Shown: piece after piece, positions 1 to 11,838 of the stretch
Position numbering within the stretch: the stretch's first letter is position 1
Layout of the letters: every line of letters begins with the position of its first letter
Assembly: GCF_048544455.1 (NCBI RefSeq)
Contig: NC_133537.1
Coordinates: forward strand, 153,028,058-153,092,057
From: Silene latifolia
Lineage: Eukaryota > Streptophyta > Magnoliopsida > Caryophyllales > Caryophyllaceae
DNA: 64,000 nucleotides
Direction of reading: 5' to 3'
Made by a program: the position numbers and the translations under genes
Notes under the pieces: generated by a model
The model's input: the letters and a program-made list of their open reading frames with translations, nothing else
Told to the model about the DNA's origin: nothing
The model's database searches: none

Positions 1-643
1 GTTTCACTTCTGGATGTTGTCATTTTTACGAAACTCTGTGCAACTCGTGTCCATAGACAATCTTGGGAATTTTTGGAGCTTTTTTAAGCTTTTGCTTATT
101 TGCTGAAAGACTTTTCTCAAAAGAACAGTCACTTTGTTATTGGTAGTACGTTGTTATAGGGGGAAAAATAGCACCATGTGCTTTTATGGGTTTCTTTGAA
201 TGTTCAATTGCTAGTCTGTGTCTGTGTGTATCATCTTTGGCAACATCGAAATTCTTGCAGGATAAACAAAGTTGTACTGAGGCCTGTGTATCTTGTTCAG
301 AGGGTTAAGATTGATGTTAGAACTAGATTGCAGCAAATAGAAATGAAATGTAACAGTAGGTCTGTTCTTAACTGGTTGCAGGAACTATGAGGTACCCAGC
401 CTTATAGTTTCTTAACTAGTATGATCTATTATTGTATTGTTGTAATGGGATATTTTTATGATTAATGGCAAACACTTACATTTTCCCAAAAAAGAAAGTG
501 TATACAAGGTTCACTGTTAAGTTTTGTCATTGTTCTCTCTCTTTCAGAAACCTTCACTTGCGAAATTATTGATGATGGTTCTTTTCAAGTTTCTTCTTTA
601 GTTGTCTAAAACAGACGTCGGCTTTTTTTTTCTTTTTCTTCAG
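1..643. other. Sequence upstream of the first recognisable exon
   Basis: AT-rich DNA with pyrimidine runs, ending in a polypyrimidine tract and CAG at 641-643 that serves as the acceptor of the first recognisable exon of the DUF155 gene. Earlier exons of that gene (organelle-targeting region and start of DUF155) should lie here or beyond the left edge. I could not find conserved DUF155 sequence in this stretch, and the short open frame around 178-390 resembles no part of the family. Confidence 0.5.
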
Positions 644-3600
644 GGAATGGCATTTAGAAATGATGTGATTTGTCAGAGTTACATGGTGGTATTTCACTAT
701 GGATCCGCTGTTCTTTTCAACGTTGAGGACCATGAAGTTGATTTCTTTTTGAACATTGCTAGGAGACATGCTTTTGGAGTGCTTCGAGAGACAAAAAAAG
801 ATGGTACTTTTTTCTCATAGCTTTGAAAATCATCTTGATGCTTTGATACTCTTCTAATACATTTTGAACTAAAGAGGCCGCTTTACGGCGTACATAAGGA
901 ATTAAAAATCATTGACTCCCTCCTTCCTTCTGTGTTCTTCCCACTTTCCTTTTTGGGTGTTTTCTATTTTATTCCCACTTCTATTTGTTTCCTTTTTTGG
1001 TAAGGTTATTTTTATGCTTTTTTTACCAAAGTACCCCTATCAATATAGTGAAACTACAACTCCTTTGCTGCATCCTCCATTATAATCACCACCAACCACC
1101 TCCCACCAAATCTGGCCGCCACCTCCGAGGCTCCGACCACCACATCATCCTCTCGATTCCTCTAGCAACCACTGATAAACCCTTGATTTTTCCAACCACC
1201 ACAAACCTTTGATTTATCTATCCACCCAAACCATCAACTCTGACTATTTTCGTTGACCTGATCGCCACTTCTGACATCCACCACCCACTCATGTCACCTC
1301 CTAGGGTGGTGATTTTCGACCACCCACCTCCACAAGCAACGCCCTGACCTCCTCCCTCCAAGCAGCTTCTCTCTCCGTCTAGATCTGCTATCCGGTGGTG
1401 GTTTTGAAGCAGGGTGTTGATTTTAGATGGTGGGAGGTATTTCATTATTGTCGGAATAATCGTGGGTGACCGTCGGTGTTGGGTTGAACCGGCTAGGTGG
1501 TTTGTTAGTGGCCGTGGGTGCCATTTGGGTTGTGGGTTGGTTAAGGTGGTACACTCGTAGATGGGTTTGTGTGGGGTTGGGGAAGAAGGAAATTAGTGAA
1601 GGGCTGGGTGAGGACTGACGAATAAGTGAAGGGCAAAGTGGTCATTTGACCATTTTTCTTAAAATGTGTTGAAAGGTAAATGGGAAGAACGTACGTGGGA
1701 GGAGGGAGTATCAGTGGGGTTAAAGAGAAGAATGTTCCATTGTAAAAATTCAGAAGTTTTTGGTATTGGTGTTGGATTGAAAGAAATGCAGAAGCAAGTT
1801 TATGGATGGTAAGTGCTGCAACTTTGGGTTTGATGGAACTTGGAAGATAATATTAAACCCGACTTCGAAGTAATGGGTTTATAAATTTCAAAGCTTGTTC
1901 AAACAACAAAGACACATACCAAAATCCGATCCATAGTTATTTAATTATTTTTGTGTTGTTTATACCTCACTGATTCTCTGAATTGTAGTGGCTTCTCCCC
2001 TTTTATGGAGATGACTTTTTTTTAGTAGCATGCTGGTGGAGATGCCCATCAGGGGTCATATACTTTAAATCTGTTTGCACTGCCTGGTCAGTGATCAGAA
2101 CTCATTCTCTAGAGATCACTGAGATATCATCAATGTGTATATCCATTTTTGGCTATCCTCAAGAGTGGATAAATTATGCTGCATACTATTTTCAGCTATT
2201 TTACTTTGATTTTCACTTCGACTATGAGTCGTGTGTTTTAACAGTCCAGCATGCCTAAGCGATACAGTACTTAGACACTTCGTTTTAGGCCAAAACATGA
2301 AACTTCTGCATAAAAACCATGTCGGACACTTGCAACTGAGTTAGAGCAACATACCTTTTGATTCACTTTTACTTGACTGCTAATTTCTAACTTCTTATGG
2401 TCCATACATGCACTGTAATGCACACGATCGCATTTTTGTCTTGATTTTAGTAAGTAGATATTTGAACCTCTTAGATTTTGTTTTTTCAGTTCTAATATTT
2501 TATGTATTCAACAGACTATACAGTGATGGAGAAGCCCACACTTGTTGAAGATATGGCGGGTGGTGCTGACTACATAGTTCTTAGACATCTAGATACTGAT
2601 GGTATCCGCATTATTGGGAGTGTGCTTGGCCAAAGTATTGCCTTAGATTATTTTGTGTCGCAGGTAAATTATTCCTCCTTCCCTTCCAAAGTACACACTT
2701 GTTACTTTTTGTACCTCTGAGCGACTGAGACTAATGCCTTGTTTGGATTTTGAGGATTGGGAGGGTAGGGGAAGGGAGGGAGGAGGGATACAAAATCCTT
2801 TGTTTGGTTAGCAAATAGGATAGGAGGGAAATCTAGGGATTCATTTTCCTTCCATTGCAAACCAAAATCCTCCAACATAGGGAAGATTTGGAAGGAGGTT
2901 GTATCTAAGCACACCTACATGAAATCTTAGGAAGTATTCACTAAAAATCTAGAAGTTTAACACCCTTTTATATTTCAGGTTGACATCATGGTAGAAGAAT
3001 TTGCAGATATAAATCGTGCAATGGAGAAAACTGGAACATTTACAATGCATAGAAAGAAGCTTTTTCAACTTGTCGGCAAAGCAAACTCAAATCTTGCTGA
3101 TGTGATTCTTAAAGTTGGTCTTTTTGACAGGTATGCGCTCCGAACTCTTATTCATTGATTCTATGTAGTATCATTATTTATCCGCTCGTAATCAATGCTT
3201 TAGCTTTATTGCAGCCACTTTCTGGTTCATTGTATCGAAGTATGAATACACGATATTGGAGATTAAATTTGTTTCATGATATTAAATGGTATCAGTTAAA
3301 AACTACTTAGTTGGAGCCTTGGTGCATTTATAATTCAGTCACACACTATAAAATCTGGCTTATTTTTTTCTGTTAGTTATTTCGGAAGAATATTTTAACT
3401 CAAGTGATAGATATTGAGAAAGTGAGAGTAGGTTAGGACGTTAGGTTAATAGGCAGAAGCAGTAGAGTAGGCAGCAGAAGAATATTCAATCTAGGGGCAA
3501 TACCTTTCTTCACACTCTTTCCACTAAAAAATGTCCTCTTCTGAGTGAAAGTTCACACACTTTTATTCAAGACCTTTGCTAGTGTTATTGTTAATTGAGT

Positions 3601-5315
3601 ATTTTGTCTCTCTTCCCACTTAGAGCGCACTTGCTGTTTTCTTCATTGTTGCAATTTTCATTTGGGTCTTTAGGAAACAGTCTATGTGTTGTTCACATAG
3701 GGGTAGTCTGCCTACATCTGACCTTACCCTCTTATTTGTGGGAACCCTTGAGGCATTGGGGAAACCATTAGGGGTAAGTTTCTGCTGTAGAGGCAGAATG
3801 GTTTGGGAAACCAACTAGGGTAAAGTGCTAAGAAATTGTTACGCAAGTCTCTTATTCTGGTTCGCTGCATTAGAAAGGGTGTAACTGTAATAAAAATATG
3901 TTGGCATTTAGTAGAGGAAGATTGTTACACTTCTCAAAAAAGATCACTTCTTAATTATGTTCCTTCGACTCTTTAGTCTTTACTTTTGAGACGGTATCTG
4001 AGTCCCACACAAGACTTGAGATATTTGTAATAAATCCATACATGGCCCTTTCAAATCCCATATTTCTCTTAGAAGATCCAAAAAGGAAGTTTTGCATGAA
4101 AAAGCAAGAGACTTTGTTCAAGATCATTCCGTATTATATCTAATGGTTTTAGGTCTTTTTTCTCAAGCGTCTCTCCATTTTACTTAAAAAAAAATGTCAA
4201 AAAATTTCAAATTAATTGGTGTAATTTTGTTTTCAAGATGTGTCCTTGCACACGTAACCTCACTCTAGGACCGAGTCCTCGTGACTAAAAAGTTAGTCCT
4301 AACAAGGCTAAACTTGGATATGTAGGATATCTGAATTTCGCCCAGGAGTCTGAGCAGCATAGTTTATCATAGGATCTGAATATGCTATCTAGTGTCGGGA
4401 GCTTCTTGTATATTACTTGCTTGTTTGTTCATTAAGACATTATAAGGTGCTGTGTAGCAGCGACTATATCCGTTCTGATAATATTTGGGTAAAAGGGCTT
4501 CTGCTTGTTAATTTGCATCGACTAGAACTGTATTATAATTACATGAAATCGTGAAGAATACAAGGTTACTCCCAATTGTTGGCACTTTTTTTCCCCATTT
4601 TGATTGCTACTGGAGGTATATGTTGTGGATGTTTCTCAGCTTAACAGATTCCAACAGTCATTGATGTGGAAACCTGAAACTGATTATTTGTAATTTCTTC
4701 TCTTATAAAAAACATAGATCGGAGATTGCTTGGAGGGAGGCAAAATATGCCCAGATAAATGAATATCTACGTGAAGAGTATGAGGTCACTCAGCGATTTG
4801 CAAATCTTGATATAAAGCTGAAGTTTATTGAGGTTTGACTTGACTCCTAATCTCTTGCATGCCTAAGTTGCGCCTGACTATTTTTATTTTGACACCTTAC
4901 TTTAGCCATGTGGCGTGACTACATAACCCTTCAACCTATGCCAAAAACTGAACGTGTTTGACACTGGCAACCAAATTGCTCAACTGAAGTCCCAAAAAAG
5001 TCATATCTGGACCCATATGGTGGATTAACTTATTGCTTGAATTGCTCATTCCTTAAAGAGAGTTTTTATTAACAAATTTTTTGATAGATGGTAAATCCGC
5101 AGTCCCTTATTACTTCAGTTGGAGACCGCTTCATATAAGAATTTAAGTTAATCTCACGTGGTGTCGAATTGCAGCACAACATCCATTTCTTGCAAGAAGT
5201 ACTGCAGAATAGGAGATCGGATCTGCTGGAGTGGTGCATTATTGTTCTGTTGACTATCGAGAATGTGATAGGATTGTATGAAATCGTCAAAGACTCCATG
5301 GGTGGTTCTCTCTGA
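644..5315 (+). CDS. DUF155/RMD1-family protein, RETARDED ROOT GROWTH-like (5' part missing)
   Basis: Five exons are read by conserved sequence and GT/AG borders: 644-803, 2515-2663, 2979-3130, 4718-4832 and 5175-5312, with TGA at 5313-5315. Split codons (phases 1, 0, 2, 0) join cleanly at every border. Recognisable DUF155 blocks in order are YMVVFHYGSAVLFNVEDHEV, IRIIGSVLGQSIALDYFVSQ, TGTFTMHRKKLFQLVGKANS, EIAWREAKYAQINEYLREEY and HNIHFLQEVLQNRRSDLLEW. The last exon ends in a hydrophobic stretch (CIIVLLTIENVIGLYEIV) that fits the C-terminal membrane segment of this family. Yeast RMD1/RMD8 and plant RRG/RRL proteins belong to it. Plant members are described as mitochondrial and as affecting cell division in the root meristem; the biochemical activity is unknown. 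About 235 codons of a usual 370 or so are present, so the N-terminus is missing. No stop or frameshift is seen in the exons. Family identity is firm; choosing RRG over a paralogue is inference. Confidence 0.9.
915..1710. mobile_element. TIR element (about 0.8 kb) in the first visible intron of the DUF155 gene
   Basis: The ends form an imperfect inverted repeat of about 30 bp: the left end begins ACTCCCTCCTTCC and the right end, reversed, begins TACTCCCTCCTCCC, with a shared TTCTTCCCA block further in on both sides. CTCCCTCC-type ends beside TA are typical of plant Stowaway/mariner-like MITEs, although 0.8 kb is long for one. The interior is rich in CCACCACC on the left and GGTGGT on the right and has no transposase. 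It lies in the 804-2514 intron and does not touch the splice borders. The left TA is not preserved, so the exact edge is uncertain. Confidence 0.55.
3131..4717. other. Long intron of the DUF155 gene, with a possible SINE-like block
   Basis: Intron between two conserved exons, GT at 3131 and AG at 4716-4717. Within about 3640-3830 the minus strand carries a GGGTAAGGTCAGATGTAGGC block followed by CCC-rich phrases, which resembles the body of plant tRNA-derived SINEs. I see no clear A or B box and no target duplication, so this is only a suggestion. Nothing else was recognised in the intron. Confidence 0.35.
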
Positions 5316-6293
5316 TTTAGGAAGGATTATTTAACTGGTCAAGGAAGAATAATTTTGCCTCCATTCATTTATATATCTTTTCAATAATCTTCCCTATGTA
5401 TGTATCTTACTTGAGAGAAATCCATAAATGAGGTATCTGCAGCAGGAAGCAATTTTGTTGATGCATGAATTCAGTGATATAAGCGGGCACAATTTTAATG
5501 TGGATGACCTCCAATTATTGTACTCCGTATTTGTTAGAGGTAGTTTGGTTGATACGGAACTGAATCTTAGAAATCCTTATTCCAGAATTAAGTTCCTTGC
5601 AAAATTCAGGTGAATTTGACAAAATATTTGGTCGACTTTAATTCCAGCAAATATCTCAATTACTCGAGGAATAGTAGTATGTATTTCTAGGGTTGTAAAC
5701 GAGCCGAACTGAGCTTGAGCATGGGTGAGTCGGGCTCGGCTCGAAGCTCGTCAAGCCTAGAAAGTTGAAGCTCGAGATCAACTCGTCTTTATATTATTTA
5801 ATTCCTTAAGACGGGGAAATGTGATTCACTCCGTATAAAATGGACCACTTTTTGATAAAAAGTTATCAGAACAATTTTTTAATCAATAGCTCTTGGTATA
5901 GACGGGTGGGGCGAACAGACGGGTAAAGACCTCTAATAAAATGGGTAGGGGTGACAAGGTGGGGCACCCCATGTGCTTCCCACTTTATGGTAAATGGGTA
6001 TTTTGTGAGGGGAAATGTGAACAATTTCAACATTTTCCCATCTTAATTTCAGACAGAAAAAAGGCCAGCCAAAATGAGAATTTGCCTAATTTAATAGGAA
6101 TTGAGATTTAGATTTAGATTGATCTCACAAAAAAATTCATTCCCATACAAATTTTTTCTGAAAATTCAAATGATTTGAAATCAGATGATTTGCTAATGAA
6201 TAGATGTGTGTGACTACATAGGCCATTGAGGTAGGAGGAAACCATTGCTTGTGTGTAGTAGAATAAACAACTCTCCCAGATAAGTAAGAGGTC
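5316..6293. other. Intergenic region between convergent host genes
   Basis: This holds the 3' flanks of both host genes. An open frame at 5428-5613 (61 codons) matches nothing I know and is probably chance. At 5690-5790 there is a run of AGCTCG/GGCTCG phrases starting GGGTTGTAAACGAGCC, a kind of degenerate repeat common in plant intergenic DNA and often the remnant of a hAT-like element. No complete element was delimited. Confidence 0.4.
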
Positions 6294-7443
6294 TCAGTTA
6301 TCCTCGACTCGTCGGGCTACAAGAGGTGTATCATACGCATCTTTAGGCCTAGATTTCTTCATTCCAGCAGTAAACCATAGTTTATCAGATTTATAGCCTT
6401 CGACACCTACACCCGTAAGCTTAACCCATACCAAAACTTTAGTCTTCATACCCTCGATGCTCATCATCTTCCCTCGGAGCAAAACCGCTTTCACTCGTGT
6501 GGAGTATCTTATAACCGATGAATCCTTGAAGCGGACCTCGCAAGAATGGGGAAAGTAGACTATAAGCTTGGCTTTTGTTTCGTCAAACTCATAGCAAGTA
6601 ATGTTTTGTGGGAAGAGGCCTGCTGGTAAGTTGTAGTCTTTCAAGAGTTCTGGTAATCCTTTTGTGGGTTTTCCTACATGAATGAACACACACACACACC
6701 AAGTATCAAATTAAGTTGGTATGGTGATCATGTCCGAGTGTAAAAGTGTTGGTGTCTTACCCTTTAATTTGTTGAATATCCATTTTGCCTTCTCTTCCAC
6801 TACGTTTGAGACAGCCTGTAGGATATCAAAATCAATATCAGCCAAGGACTACTTAGAAGATCAATGGGTAGGTCTCAACTAGAGGTCCCAAGGTAAAACA
6901 TAAGATAGGACAATAAGGAGCAAAGCTTTTGATATGGGAGGGACTATGAATCTAATAAAATTTGGGGGCAGCTAACACAAATTGTACTCCCTTGAATTAT
7001 TTATTACAACTCCTAACCAAAGTAGTGGTGGACAAGTCTGAATCTCCATAAGATTTCAAATACTACAAACAACCAAGCATTCCGATTTTTTTTTAAAAAA
7101 AGAGATTCTTCTTAATATACAATTATATTATATTATATATAGTCTGAATCTCCTTAAGATTAGATTTCCATAAGTTATTTTCCACAAAAACCCTTAAAAC
7201 AAAAAAAACGTCACAAAGAGGCAACCTAAATCACAGATCTTGTGAAAAAAAATAAAAAAAATATATAAAATTATCAAAGCATAAAGGAAAAAAGAATGCA
7301 GAATTGAAAAAAAGAAAAAAGGAAGATTGACAAACAGAGAGATCTTGAGAAATATCAACAAGTTCTTGCTTAGCCTTCTTAGTAATCCAGAAGCTTCCAG
7401 CAGCTGATTTAATGCTGCCTACTTTACAAAGCGCTTTCTCCAT
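6294..7443 (-). CDS. DUF538 family protein
   Basis: Three exons on the minus strand: 7443-7336, 6815-6761 and 6673-6294, giving 180 codons plus stop. The start is ATG 7443-7441 (MEKALCKVGS); the reading frame upstream has no better ATG. Borders follow GT/AG with phases 0 and 1. The protein runs from a short helical N-terminus (ITKKAKQELVDISQDL) through EEKAKWIFNKLKG into the DUF538 core (LLKDYNLPAGLFPQNITCYE, FKDSSVIRYSTRVKAVLLRG, TKVLVWVKLTGVGVEGYKSD) and ends in the SRPKDAYDTP region seen in the short cytosolic-type plant members. There is no signal peptide. DUF538 proteins are small plant proteins linked to stress responses, with a fold likened to lipid- or chlorophyll-binding proteins; no reaction is established. 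The length is typical and no lesion is seen. Confidence 0.92.
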
Positions 7444-7674
7444 TCTCTCTTTCCTCTCCAAATGTAGTCAGTGACTGTGTGCTGTGTGTGTTGAAACAAG
7501 AGTACAGTTTCACTCAAGCTTCTATCTATCTCTATCTATTATCTATCTATGTTGGGTGTTTCAAGAGAGAGGGTGTTGTATTCTACTCTTTACTCTTCTA
7601 GTGTGGGACAAACATACCCAGCTGTTTCACACCTTTTCGGCTTCACATTCCTCTTTCTTTTTCACTGAGTGAAC

Positions 7675-7976
7675 TACTCCCTCATATTTCCTTATATCTT
7701 CCCCGTTCTTTTGGGCACAAAAATTAAGAAAGGGAAAAAAAAAAAAAGGAATAAAGTAAAATAAAGTATTGTAAGTTGTGAAATTTATAGGTGAGAAAAA
7801 ATAATAAAGAATGAATGATGAATAAAGAATAGATAAAGTAATGAGAGTTGTTGATTTTTTAGGAGAGAAAAATTAATAAAAAATGAATGAAACTTACCAA
7901 AAAAGAAAAGAGGGAAGATAATCAAACTTGTGTGAAAAAAGGAAAGAGGGAAGATAATAGGAAATTGGAGGGAGTA
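7675..7976. mobile_element. Stowaway-like MITE (about 300 bp)
   Basis: The left end TACTCCCTCATATTTCC and the reversed right end TACTCCCTCCAATTTCC form terminal inverted repeats beginning at TA, the Stowaway/Tc1-mariner signature. The interior is A-rich on one strand with GGAAAGAGGGAAGATAAT repeated near the right end, and it has no coding capacity. It lies about 230 bp upstream of the DUF538 start codon, so it may be part of that promoter region. Confidence 0.7.
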
Positions 7977-8138
7977 CATTTGAAGTACCCAAAATATTTT
8001 ATGCTAAAATGTAGCAATAAGGACCCAAAATATAGAAGGGTAGCTTTAAAGACCTGAGTAACGTTTTCCACCCACTTCCGTTAGTTCCCACAAGAAATGA
8101 TACACCAAACACTATACAAGTATACAACGTAATTAAAT

Positions 8139-9329
8139 GTGAAAATTGTTAATTACCACCTACTGTTTACCGTATTTTACAAACTACCACCTTGTATTTT
8201 GTTTATTATAACTTACCACCTACAATACATGTTATATATCCAATCTACCACCGTATTTCATTGTCGACTATCGTTTCACTTAAGTCCCGACTCATTTAGT
8301 TAAAAAAACTATACAAATGACTAAAATACCCTTATTTTGATTCACTCAAAAATACATATCGAAACTAAAACATAAACCACATCTTTCATCATCATCATCA
8401 TCAAATTGCTAAAATGTTATTACCCCCCACTACCACCACCAACAAACTCTACCTCGCATATCCCACCATCTCTTCACAACCGCCACCTAACCACCACTTC
8501 ACTACCACTCCATGCAGTGTCATTCTAGACCAAGCAATCACTAGACCCTCCATCTTCACACGTCACCACCCAATCCACTTCCAACAACCATTACTCCGTC
8601 CTCCAAAAAGAAAAAAAATCAGAGAAATAATCTGAGAATTGCATCACAAAACCTCCAAATTCATAAATAAAATCAAAAGAACCCTAAGAAATGTCTTTAA
8701 TTTGCGGCATAAACACAACTAATAACACTACAAATTTGTGTGGAAAACTCACTTCATCATCATCACCTTCAACCTTATCTCTACCATCTTTTGTTAATTT
8801 CTTCAAACCTTATCAATCCCAGCAACCCATCATTTATCCGCCATCAACTGCTAAGAATAGTGATGAAGAAGATGAAGAAGACAGTAGATCTGGAGAAGAT
8901 AGATGGCTTGATTGAAATTGTGTAAAATCAAACTCTTTGAACCTATCCTCTTTGAGATTGTGTAAGATTAATTATGAATGGTTGTTGGTTCGCTTGACAG
9001 ACGATCCCAATTTTGGTTGTTGGATTTTGATTCTTTAAAAATAATTTGATTTTCATTGTATTTCTGGGTTCAAAGAATGTTTGATTTTGTTTGTGTAGTT
9101 GTTAGTGAATAGGGGGTGTTTGGAGAGAATAAAAGTAGGGATGTTTTGGTTATTTCACAATTTACTCACTTAATGAGTCGGGAATTAATTTAAATGATGA
9201 TCGGGAATAAAATACGGTGGTAGATTGGATATATAACATTTAATAGAGGTGGTAAGTTGTAATAAATAAAATACAAGGTGATAGTTTGTAAAATACGTCA
9301 AATAGTAGGTAGTAATTAACAATTTTCAC
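8139..9329. mobile_element. Mutator-like (MULE) element with about 170-bp terminal inverted repeats
   Basis: The element begins GTGAAAATTGTTAATTACCA and its reversed right end begins GTGAAAATTGTTAATTACTA. The match continues for about 170 bp on each side, through phrases such as AACTTACCACCT and ATATCCAATCTACCACCGTA. It is flanked by a perfect 9-bp duplication TAATTAAAT at 8130-8138 and 9330-9338. Long TIRs with a 9-bp duplication are diagnostic of Mutator-like elements. No transposase is present. The interior has two short open frames, at 8414-8635 and 8691-8915; the second (74 codons, acidic end DEEDEEDSRSGED) could be a captured host-gene fragment as in Pack-MULEs, but I do not recognise the donor. 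Confidence 0.88.
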
Positions 9330-9338
9330 TAATTAAAT

Positions 9339-10117
9339 AAAGGAAAAATAAACAGACACTAAGTTTTAGTGAAAAATAATTGATACTATGGGAGTATATG
9401 TCCTAAATATCACCTAAAGACAATGATGTGAAATAAAAACTTAAGTATGTGTATATCAGTATATCATATTTCTTCTCCTGTTATTAACCTAGATTTGTCA
9501 AACGGGTCGGTTGGATTTGGTCACGGGTTGGGGGTATACGGGCATGACAGAATACGGCTCGAGTCAAACGGATTACGGGTCAGGTCAAAAAACTATTCTT
9601 AACACCTTTTTTCTACCATTTTTTAAATCGAAAAGATATTTTTTAAACACAAAAAAGGATTAAAAAATACTCGTATTTAATATTACTACCTTCGTCTCAC
9701 CCATTTCTTTAAATTTATTTTTGGCACTATTCATAAATTGAGAGAATCTCTAATATAATTTCTAATAAATAACATAAAATATAGTCATGTGAGATCTTTT
9801 TTGAATCGTCTTAATGAGTACATTAAGTATATCAATTTTTTATACTATTTAATAAGGATGGCGATAGGGCGCCACCCGGTGGCGCTGAATCTCGCCGCTA
9901 CCTTAATTAAAAATAAAAAAATAAAATAAAATAAAGTGTTAGTTTTTGTTTTTGCGCCAAATGTTGGGGGATAGATAACTAATTTTACCTTATCTAATAA
10001 GTATTCAACTAAAATCAAACTCTTAACTAAATCAAATTATCTACAACATTTCTTCATCTTCCACAAAAAAAAAAACAATAGGTTTCTTCATCTACTTCTA
10101 TTTCTTCCACCGTAAGC
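9339..10117. other. AT-rich intergenic DNA left of the retrotransposon nest
   Basis: No gene is seen. At 9490-9590 there are degenerate GGGT/ACGGG phrases of the kind left by old plant DNA elements. At 9856-9960 there is a block (GGCGATAGGGCGCCACCCGG and following, then an A/T run and TTTGCGCC) that recurs in diverged form at 46722-46820 on the far side of the nest. Confidence 0.4.
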
Positions 10118-10122
10118 ACTTA
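10118..10122. repeat. Left target site duplication of element 1 (ACTTA)
   Basis: ACTTA here is repeated at 46706-46710, exactly outside the two LTRs of element 1. This 5-bp duplication proves that the whole 10123-46705 segment is one insertion plus the material nested in it. Confidence 0.93.
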
Positions 10123-11143
10123 TGGTAGGGCGATAACTAGGTGTCGTATTAACTAATTATTCTACCAAATTAAATATTTATAAACCAAACTTGACTCTAC
10201 ACTATGCAATTAAGAATAAAAGTAAAGGGAAGTAAATGTTGAACCCAAGAGAAAGGATTAAGACTAAAGCTTGAATTAAACTAATGACAATGAACAAAAC
10301 ACAAGACTAGGCACAAACTATGAATATTAACAATGGACAACAATTGAAAACACATAAGAGGAGAATTGGCATGGAGGAAACAAGTAACAAGATGAAAAAG
10401 ATATGATCTTGCTTATGAAACAAAGTAACAAACACTTGGTATGCAAACAACAATAATATGAGAGGAAACTTGGTATAATCCTACAAGTTCCACCTTTTCT
10501 CAAAGTATGACTCTTTTCTCTCTAAATTCATTTACCCAACAACAAACCTCAAGCAAATGATTACCACTATCTAAGCCAATAATGATAATCCTACTTAAAC
10601 TACAAATTCTAACATTAAACCATGTATGAATTGTAGCTAAGAGCATGAAGAGTAAAACTAAGAGGAAAGCAAATGAAATATCACAAAAGGAAGTCTAAGC
10701 CAACAAACCCAATGACATATTCAATTTCTACTCATAAAGGTTGATACTTTAAACCAAGATAACAACAATATGAGTTGCTTCAACAAGACATCACAAAAGT
10801 AAGAAACTTTGCAACATTCAAGAAATAGATGAGTGTTATAGAGGCAAGGGTAATTACTTCTAACAACAAAACATTCATCATGACATTCAAACATAGCAAT
10901 TGAAATAAATGAAAGAGTAGAGATTAGAGAGTCAATACAATGATAAAGATGAAAGCTTGAAATGGATTACACCAAGTAGTGGAAGATTAGCCTTCCATAG
11001 TCTTCATAACACCCAAATAACAAAGAAAGATTACAACTTTTGTAGAAAAGTCTTCTAAAATGTTACAAGATTCCCCCCTAATTATGAGAGTGAATGAGAT
11101 TATATGAGATTTTATGATGTCCTTGAGGTCTTCAAATCTTGGG

Positions 11144-11153
11144 TATATATATG
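11144..11153 (-). promoter_or_regulatory. Putative LTR TATA box, element 1
   Basis: On the minus strand the LTR reads CATATATATACCC. The same site in the other LTR is at about 46225-46234. It lies downstream of the GC-rich motif cluster in the direction of transcription, as expected of a U3 promoter. Confidence 0.55.
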
Positions 11154-11270
11154 GCTTCACGGAAACCTAAAGATCCTCACTTAAGAAGCCCAAATGCGAA
11201 TTAGAGAGCCCCGTAAAACAGAGCTGTGCAGGCAGCGCCAAAGTTGCTCTTGCCTGCGCAATCGGGCGCA

Positions 11271-11275
11271 GCTGC
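11271..11275. repeat. Left target site duplication of element 2 (GCTGC)
   Basis: GCTGC is repeated at 35122-35126 on the other side of element 2. The insertion point lies inside the TGCGCAGGCTGCGC motif cluster of the element 1 LTR. Confidence 0.92.
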
Positions 11276-11668
11276 TGATAGAGTCAAAAAGTGTCGAGTC
11301 ACTAGGGCCTTCTTAGGCCAAGTATGTTTTAATTAAGGGTCCTTTTGTCGGAATAAAGAGTTAATCTTCCCGTCCCGATGATTGTCATAACTAATGCGTT
11401 TTGATTCATATGTGGAGCTTCGTATGAGGAGAGAACCCAAAATCCCGAACACGAGCCTCTAGCCACACTAGTAGACAAGCAATCACGCGGAGACGACCTT
11501 ACATGAACCAGTTGCGGAGCCGACATTCCTTGATAGGAAGCATGAAGGTCAAGTAGTGGAGAACTCATGTTGAGGAAATGAAGAAACAATTCGCATTCAG
11601 CATTTTGCAGATCGCCACCGGCTACGTGATAGCCCACTTAGTCACGATCTCCATTCAGCCGTAGCGAT

Positions 11669-11743
11669 CTGCCACGGCAGTCTGCCACTCAGCCGACAGT
11701 CTGCCACTCAGCCGACAGTCTGCCACTCAGCCGGCAGTCTGCC
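11669..11743 (+). repeat. Element 2 motif cluster in U3 (left LTR)
   Basis: A 19-bp unit (CAGTCTGCCACTCAGCCGA) occurs three times in tandem, followed by a fourth partial copy. The core GGCAGTCTGCC contains the imperfect palindrome GGCAGNCTGCC. It lies about 90 bp upstream of the TATA box at 11831. The right LTR holds a differently arranged version at 33904-33985. Confidence 0.85.
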
Positions 11744-11830
11744 GATGTGCTGTACTCGTGACTTTTGTTTAGCCCGTTGGCTTAAATGGAAGCCCAAATT
11801 TCCGTATTACCCTAGAATTTCGTGCAGCCC

Positions 11831-11838
11831 TATAAATA
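11831..11838 (+). promoter_or_regulatory. LTR TATA box, element 2
   Basis: TATAAATA in the context CCCTATAAATAGTTC, a strong plant TATA match, repeated in the right LTR at 34071-34078. Transcription of element 2 should begin roughly 30 bp downstream. Confidence 0.75.

Larger units (their letters stand above)
10123..11275 (-). repeat. Element 1 3' LTR, first segment
   Basis: Begins TGGTAGGGCGATAACTAGG and matches the right-hand LTR at 45204 onward with scattered differences. It stops at GCTGC (11271-11275) where element 2 entered and resumes at 35127. The TATA-like ATATATAC (minus strand) lies at about 11144-11153. The element-specific motif cluster begins just beyond it, at 11226-11275. No host gene is present. 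Confidence 0.9.

Noticed and set aside
178..390. 70-codon open frame left of the DUF155 exons
   Set aside because: It has no similarity to the family, an unusual composition, and no splice arrangement that joins it in frame to the exon at 644.
2730..2925. GGGAGGGAGG-rich block in the second visible intron as a MITE
   Set aside because: Weak inverted similarity (TTTGGATTTTGAGG and CCAAAATCC) without clear ends or a target duplication.
5428..5613. 61-codon open frame downstream of the DUF155 stop
   Set aside because: It lies after a natural stop and a well-matched C-terminus, has no recognisable domain and is short enough to be chance.
7495..7550. CTATCTATCTATC microsatellite upstream of the DUF538 gene
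   Set aside because: An ordinary short repeat in the presumed leader or promoter, with nothing to separate it from common plant microsatellites.
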